Shown piece after piece: positions 59,658-64,000 of a stretch of 64,000 nt of DNA. Origin of the DNA: Anaerolineaceae bacterium UBA5211. GTDB lineage: Bacteria; Chloroflexota; Anaerolineae; Anaerolineales; Anaerolineaceae. A program made the position numbers and the translations under genes. The DNA lies in NCBI GenBank assembly GCA_002412595.1, contig DHVJ01000030.1:62001-126000 (forward strand), given 5' to 3'. Under the pieces are notes generated by a model. That model was not told where the DNA came from. It made no database searches and saw only the letters and a list, made by a program, of their open reading frames with translations. Numbering within the stretch: the stretch's first letter is position 1; every line of letters starts with the position of its first letter.

Positions 59658-60947
59658 ATGTCCAAACGTTGGCTGATCATCACCATCGCCATTTTCACAG
59701 CTTTGACCGTCCTGAGCTACTCCCTTCTCCTAAACCCAACCTTTCAAGAGAAGCTGGGCTGGCATTTAATGCAATGGACCGGCCGGGTACGCGTTTTGTT
59801 GAATCCACCCCAGGAAGTGGCTTTTTCATCCGACCAAATCTCTTCTGAAGGCACACTCATCATTCCCAGTCCGCAAATCGCCAGTATGACGCCTGAGCCA
59901 ACCCGCCCGCTGCAAACCGCGACGCCTACGGCCACGCTGGCGCCCATTCCATTAGCATACACGATCGATATCGACACTTATTTTTCCCAACACAACCGCT
60001 GGAATTATTGCGGCCCAGCCAATCTGGCCATGGTCCTTTCATATTGGGGTTGGGAGGGCACCCATGACGATGTGGCACAGGGTGTGAGGACCTATAACAA
60101 AGATAAGAACATCATGCCGTATGAACTGCAGGATTACAGCGAAGAAGAAGCCGGACTTGAAATGCTCATCCGGGTAGGCGGCGATTTGGAAACCCTCAAG
60201 CACATCATCGCGGCCGGTTTTCCGGTCATCGTTGAGAAAGGCCCTACCTTCCGGGACATCAACTACAACATCACCTGGATGGGTCATTATCAAGTCTTAA
60301 ATGGGTACAACGATGCTGAAGGATATTTCATCGCGCAGGATTCCTACATTGAACCGGATTATATCCAGCCATACGACACATTGCTGAGTGAATGGCGCTC
60401 GTTTAATTACCTGTATATGGTGGTTTACCCCTCCAATAAAAAAAATGACGTGTTGAACCTGTTGGGCAGTAACCGAGATATAAACCAAAATTACCAGAAT
60501 GCCCTCAATAAAGCGCAGGAGGAAATTTACCAAACAGACGGCGTGGACCAATTTTTCGCCATGTTCAACTACGGCACCAACCTGGTGCAGCTGCGGGATT
60601 ACAGCGGGGCAGCCCAAGCTTATGACCAGGCCTTTGCCATGTATGACGCCCTGCCAAATGATTCCACCATTCCCTACCGCATCCTGTGGTACGAAACTGG
60701 TCCTTTCCTGGCTTATTACTACACCGGCCGTTACAGCGATGTGATTGAAAAAGCCACCAAAAATTCCATCGAAATGGTACGAGACGATGAACCCGCGCTT
60801 GAGGAAAGTTATTATTGGCGCGGCATGGCTGAGATTGCCATGGGCAGGAAAGACGATGGCATTGACGATCTCTACACCTGTCTGGAATATCATCAAGACT
60901 TTCAACCCTGCCTGGACGCCTTGCATAGCCTGGGGATCTACCCCTAG
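59658..60947 (+). CDS. membrane-anchored C39-like peptidase with TPR tail
   Basis: A 429-residue protein. A signal anchor (about 5-25) and a Pro/Thr-rich linker lead to a peptidase_C39_2-like domain (about 100-265) with the likely catalytic Cys118 in WNYCGPANLAMVLSYWG and a His in MGHYQVLNGYND. The C-terminal third (about 290-429) has helices that look like TPR repeats, for example YSGAAQAYDQAFAMYDALPN and EESYYWRGMAEIAMGRKDDG. The active domain would lie outside the cell. An in-frame extension upstream (from 59532) overlaps the previous gene and is rejected. The mRNA is probably leaderless. Confidence 0.82.
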   Translation: MSKRWLIITIAIFTALTVLSYSLLLNPTFQEKLGWHLMQWTGRVRVLLNPPQEVAFSSDQISSEGTLIIPSPQIASMTPEPTRPLQTATPTATLAPIPLAYTIDIDTYFSQHNRWNYCGPANLAMVLSYWGWEGTHDDVAQGVRTYNKDKNIMPYELQDYSEEEAGLEMLIRVGGDLETLKHIIAAGFPVIVEKGPTFRDINYNITWMGHYQVLNGYNDAEGYFIAQDSYIEPDYIQPYDTLLSEWRSFNYLYMVVYPSNKKNDVLNLLGSNRDINQNYQNALNKAQEEIYQTDGVDQFFAMFNYGTNLVQLRDYSGAAQAYDQAFAMYDALPNDSTIPYRILWYETGPFLAYYYTGRYSDVIEKATKNSIEMVRDDEPALEESYYWRGMAEIAMGRKDDGIDDLYTCLEYHQDFQPCLDALHSLGIYP

Positions 60948-61017
60948 GCTATTTGTGCGCTCACTCATGCGCCAACCTACCTTTCCACTCAACTGAGTAA
61001 AAGCCATTAAAATAAAC

Positions 61018-62904
61018 ATGATGTTTCTCTTTAAAAAAGTCATTAAAACGCTATCCCTCTTAGCACTATGCCTCTCCAGTGTATTGATATCTGCCAGCCC
61101 TATTCAGGCACAAAGCAGCTTAAACCTGAGCATGAGTACACCGGACTTATCACAGTTCCCCAAGATCACCTTATTCCTGGATGCTTCCGACAGCCAAAGT
61201 AAATTTGTTCCTGGTTTAGATCTGGATAATTTCAGCGTTTTCGAGGATGGCGTGCAGCGGACGGTAAATGAAGTGCAGCAGCTTGAGCCCGGACTGCATA
61301 CCATCATCGCGCTTAATCTGGGCGCAACCCTGAGCAACCGTACCAATACCTCCGTTCCCACCCGCTATGAAGAAACTATCTACACCATCGCTTCCTGGAT
61401 AACCGCTATTCAAAGCACCGCTGCCAACCAATACAGCCTGACCAGCAACGAAGGCACTCTGGTTGAAAAGTCTCAGGAAAAAACTTCATTTACCAATATC
61501 CTACAGAATTACAACCCCAACCTGTTCAACTTCGAGCCGGACCTGGTCAGCCTGACCAATGCGTTAGATGTAGCCGCCAAACCCAGCCTGGTTGCTCAAA
61601 GCAAACAAGCCATTCTGTACATCACACCCCTACCGTTGGACCAGGACCTGGACAAAATTGCAGCACTGCAAGCACGCGCGCAGGAAATTGGCGTACCTGT
61701 AAATGTCTGGCTGGTGGCTCCGGACACGGCCGCCAACGCACCCGCGCTGCAATACCTGAATCAGTTAGCTACTGCTACCGGTGGTAAATTCCTGTTTTAC
61801 ACCGAAGAACTGAGCGCGCCTGACCCGGAAGAATATGTGGGCCGTATGCGAAACATTTATCGTCTGCGTTACACCTCCACCGTCAGCCAAAGCGGCTCCC
61901 ATACCATCAAGGCGGTTGCCAGCTACGGCAACCTGACCGCCGAGACGCCGGAGACGCAATTTACTATTGACCTAAATCTGCCTACGGCCGTGTTAATCAA
62001 CCTGCCGCCGCAGATCGATCGAGTGTATGCCGAAGGGACGGAAGGGAAAATTCTGCAGCCCAGCGTGATTACGCTACAGGCCTCCATTACATTCCCAGAT
62101 GGATATGAACGGCAGCTGCGCGCCTCACGTCTTTACGTGGATGGGGAGGTGCTGGTTGAAAACACCGAAGATCCTTTTGATTATTTCGGCTGGCAATTAG
62201 ACGAATACCGCTACAGCGGTGAGCATTTGGTAGCAGTAGAAGTAGAAGACATCCTGGGGTTTCGCAATATAAGCCCGCCCGCTTCCATCCTGATCACTGT
62301 AGCTTCCCCTTACCCAAATTGGTTTGTGTCAATCCTTAAATTTATCAATAGCGGTGGTTGGATCCCGTTGGCGGTGGTTGCCGCCACAGGTTCCCTGTTA
62401 ACAGGATTGCGCTTGCGCAGACGCTGGGTAGAAAACCGGCGCAACCAGAACATTTCAGGCAGTTCAGGCGGACTGGATGACCCCATGCTGCAAAGCGTAC
62501 CAGGCTTGGGTTCAGCGCTGGAAACGGATTATTACTCCGAAACCAACAGCCAGCAGAATACCGCCGCGGTAAACCCGCGCGATACCGCTCCGCGTTTAAT
62601 TTGGGCGGGGAAGACACCCGCACCCGGAAACATGAAAGAAATCATTTTAGAAATTCCTAAAACGATCATCGGCAGCGACAGTGCGCAAGCCGGCATTGTT
62701 TTGGATGACCCAGCCGTCAGCCCCCAGCACGCACTGCTGATCAAAAACGAACGCGGTTCCGTGAAAATTGCGGACCTTGGCTCGGAAAACGGAACCTGGG
62801 TGAATTACGCGCCTGTTTCCAGCGCCGGTCTACTGCTGCATAATGGCGACCTGGTCCGGATTGGTTCGCTCACATTCCGGTATAAGATTGGGAAGATATA
62901 CTAA
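61018..62904 (+). CDS. VWA-like, transmembrane, FHA-domain protein
   Basis: A 628-residue protein with a signal peptide (1-30), an N-terminal VWFA-related region (about 40-290), a second beta-rich region (about 300-430), one membrane helix near 445-468 and a C-terminal cytoplasmic FHA domain (about 540-625) with GSD, SPQHALL and GSENGTWVN as phosphothreonine-binding signs. The MIDAS metal motif of the VWA domain is degenerate: ALNLGATLS stands where D-x-S-x-S is expected. A TAAAAT box ends four bases before ATG 61018; ATG 61021 is the other option. It is followed nine bases later by a PP2C phosphatase, suggesting a phospho-signalling pair. Confidence 0.85.
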   Translation: MMFLFKKVIKTLSLLALCLSSVLISASPIQAQSSLNLSMSTPDLSQFPKITLFLDASDSQSKFVPGLDLDNFSVFEDGVQRTVNEVQQLEPGLHTIIALNLGATLSNRTNTSVPTRYEETIYTIASWITAIQSTAANQYSLTSNEGTLVEKSQEKTSFTNILQNYNPNLFNFEPDLVSLTNALDVAAKPSLVAQSKQAILYITPLPLDQDLDKIAALQARAQEIGVPVNVWLVAPDTAANAPALQYLNQLATATGGKFLFYTEELSAPDPEEYVGRMRNIYRLRYTSTVSQSGSHTIKAVASYGNLTAETPETQFTIDLNLPTAVLINLPPQIDRVYAEGTEGKILQPSVITLQASITFPDGYERQLRASRLYVDGEVLVENTEDPFDYFGWQLDEYRYSGEHLVAVEVEDILGFRNISPPASILITVASPYPNWFVSILKFINSGGWIPLAVVAATGSLLTGLRLRRRWVENRRNQNISGSSGGLDDPMLQSVPGLGSALETDYYSETNSQQNTAAVNPRDTAPRLIWAGKTPAPGNMKEIILEIPKTIIGSDSAQAGIVLDDPAVSPQHALLIKNERGSVKIADLGSENGTWVNYAPVSSAGLLLHNGDLVRIGSLTFRYKIGKIY

Positions 62905-62913
62905 AAGGCGAAG

Positions 62914-63762
62914 ATGGATACTGAAACATTCCTACAGCCAAATCACACAGCTCATCTGGAAGTCGTGCAATTCAGCCACAGAGGGCTGGTGCGAGAAAAC
63001 AATGAGGATCACATCCTGGTGCAACCTTTCAGCAGTGCCCAACCGGACGCGCGATCGGTCCTGTTGGCCATTTTGGCAGACGGCGTAGGCGGGCACCGGG
63101 CTGGAGAAGTAGCCTCGCGCATCGCGGTTGAAAGCATTGCCGCCAGCGTGCAGACCTGCACAGACCTCAACCATCCTGAAGGCTTATTGGAGGCAGCTTT
63201 TATCACTGCCAACCAAGAAATTGTCCAGCAATCCCAGAACAACGAGAGCCAAAAAGGGATGGGGACAACTTGTGTGTGCGCGTTGGTTATCGGGCACAGC
63301 CTGTACATGGCCAACATTGGTGATTCGCGTCTGTACCTGCTGCACAACCGCAATATCAAACAACTCACCTTTGACCATACCTGGCTGGAAGAATTATCGG
63401 AAGCTGGGCGCTCAGGAGAGACAAAAATATCGCGGGCACATCCTTTGGCGCATGTGCTCATCCGCTATCTGGGATCAATCGAACCCATCCATGTGGATCT
63501 GCGCATCCATGCGGATGCTGTTGATACAGAGGAAGAAATGCGCAATTTGCAGGGTATGCAGCTGGAAACTGGCGATATATTGCTATTAAGCAGCGACGGG
63601 ATCAGCGACCTGCTGACAGATGAGGAAATCAAAGATAATCTACTCAAGCGCAGATGGGATCAGGCTGCCCGACGGCTGGTTTACTGCGCGCTAAAAAAAG
63701 GCGGGCACGACAACGCATCCGTGATCATCATACGCGTTCCGGAAAATCCAAAAAAGAAATAA
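62914..63762 (+). CDS. PP2C family protein serine/threonine phosphatase
   Basis: A 282-residue metal-dependent phosphatase. The motifs GLVRENNEDHIL (about 25-36), ILADGVGGHRAGEVAS (about 50-65) and GDILLLSSDGISDLL (about 212-226), with the last DN in GGHDNASVIIIRV, provide the metal-binding aspartates. The family removes phosphate from Ser/Thr kinase targets, and FHA proteins bind such phosphothreonines, so the preceding FHA protein is a plausible partner or substrate. No Ser/Thr kinase gene lies in the window. Confidence 0.94.
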   Translation: MDTETFLQPNHTAHLEVVQFSHRGLVRENNEDHILVQPFSSAQPDARSVLLAILADGVGGHRAGEVASRIAVESIAASVQTCTDLNHPEGLLEAAFITANQEIVQQSQNNESQKGMGTTCVCALVIGHSLYMANIGDSRLYLLHNRNIKQLTFDHTWLEELSEAGRSGETKISRAHPLAHVLIRYLGSIEPIHVDLRIHADAVDTEEEMRNLQGMQLETGDILLLSSDGISDLLTDEEIKDNLLKRRWDQAARRLVYCALKKGGHDNASVIIIRVPENPKKK

Positions 63763-63826
63763 ACTTAATACTGTCTTGTACGGCATTTTGTGTTAAAATT
63801 TTTATCCTTGCTGGAGTTGATGACCA

Positions 63827-63915
63827 GGAGGGATGGCCGAGTGGCTTAAGGCGCCTGTCTTGAAAACAGGTGTGGGGCGAAAGCTTCACCGTGGGTTCGA
63901 ATCCCTCTCCCTCCG
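63827..63915 (+). tRNA. tRNA-Ser (anticodon TGA)
   Basis: The acceptor arms GGAGGGA and TCCCTCC pair over seven bases, with G as discriminator. The anticodon stem CCTGT/ACAGG holds loop CTTGAAA with anticodon TGA (63861-63863), reading UCA. A long variable arm (GTGGGGC-GAAA-GCTTCAC) is typical of serine tRNAs. The T arm GTGGG-TTCGAAT-CCCTC has one T-T mismatch. CCA is not encoded. Confidence 0.95.
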
Positions 63916-63940
63916 CCTAAGCCATCAAATTTCTAGACAT

Positions 63941-64000
63941 GGGGAGGTGCCAGAGTGGACGATTGGGACCGCCTGCTAAGTGGTTGTCGGGGTTAAACTC
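63941..64000 (+). tRNA. tRNA-Ser (anticodon GCT), truncated by the window end
   Basis: The acceptor 5' arm GGGGAGG, TG at positions 8-9, a D arm and an anticodon loop CTGCTAA with anticodon GCT (reading AGC/AGU) are visible. The sequence ends in the variable arm. It lies 25 bases after the first tRNA-Ser and is likely co-transcribed. Confidence 0.88.

Overview
The window reads as chromosomal DNA of a free-living bacterium, most likely a member of the Anaerolineae (phylum Chloroflexota). This assignment is an inference from gene content: a bacterial Elp3, an archaeal-type aspartyl-tRNA synthetase, a cobalamin-binding methylmalonyl-CoA mutase subunit beside MeaB, many lipoproteins, VWA/FHA/PP2C signalling proteins, exporter adaptors without any outer-membrane gene, and moderate GC. 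Genes are dense and mostly housekeeping. I see no phage, insertion sequence, CRISPR array or restriction system.

Layout. 1-3.9 kb (minus): rsgA, a lipoprotein class B penicillin-binding protein and Maf. 4.1-9.3 kb: an MscS channel, a GNAT-like transferase, an M20 peptidase, an isolated DAK2-like protein and a methyltransferase. 9.3-14.2 kb: Elp3 and an alpha/beta hydrolase facing the DUF177-rpoD operon, then rdgB. 14.2-19.8 kb: a TIGR02206 membrane protein, rarA, two small membrane zinc-ribbon proteins, a DUF2807 lipoprotein, a TolB-like lipoprotein, and a small protein coupled to a YcgN-type cysteine-cluster protein. 20-26.1 kb (minus): pruA-type dehydrogenase and a MarR-controlled pair of ABC half-exporters with a visible palindromic operator. 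26.3-28.8 kb: a duplicated module of histidine phosphatase plus HAD hydrolase. 28.8-35 kb (minus): sbcD-sbcC followed by two glycosyltransferases in one overlapping operon. 35.1-38.1 kb: a rhomboid protease, an SDH_sah-type ClpP-like protease, a cyclic-di-GMP-I riboswitch with its own promoter and terminator but no gene after it, and a DUF3048 lipoprotein. 38.2-45.1 kb (plus): mutase B12 subunit, meaB, aspS, a GNAT, prs, mutM, a MATE transporter and a 56-residue membrane protein. 45.1-51.5 kb: a fused thioredoxin-thioredoxin-CcdA protein, a GH1 glycosidase, alpha-glucan phosphorylase and an UPF0316 protein. 51.6-58.7 kb: a MacAB-like export operon with two adaptor genes, divergent from a NarL-type two-component system. 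58.8-63.8 kb: a methyltransferase, a C39-like/TPR protein, a VWA-like-TM-FHA protein and a PP2C phosphatase. 63.8-64 kb: two tRNA-Ser genes, the second cut by the window end.

The most unusual items are the orphan c-di-GMP riboswitch, several genes whose -10 box sits so close to the start codon that the mRNA should be leaderless, an eight-base-pair hairpin that buries the elp3 ribosome binding site, the duplicated phosphatase/HAD module, the fused Trx-Trx-CcdA protein, and the two-adaptor export operon. All functions are read from motifs and context by eye; no database search was run.
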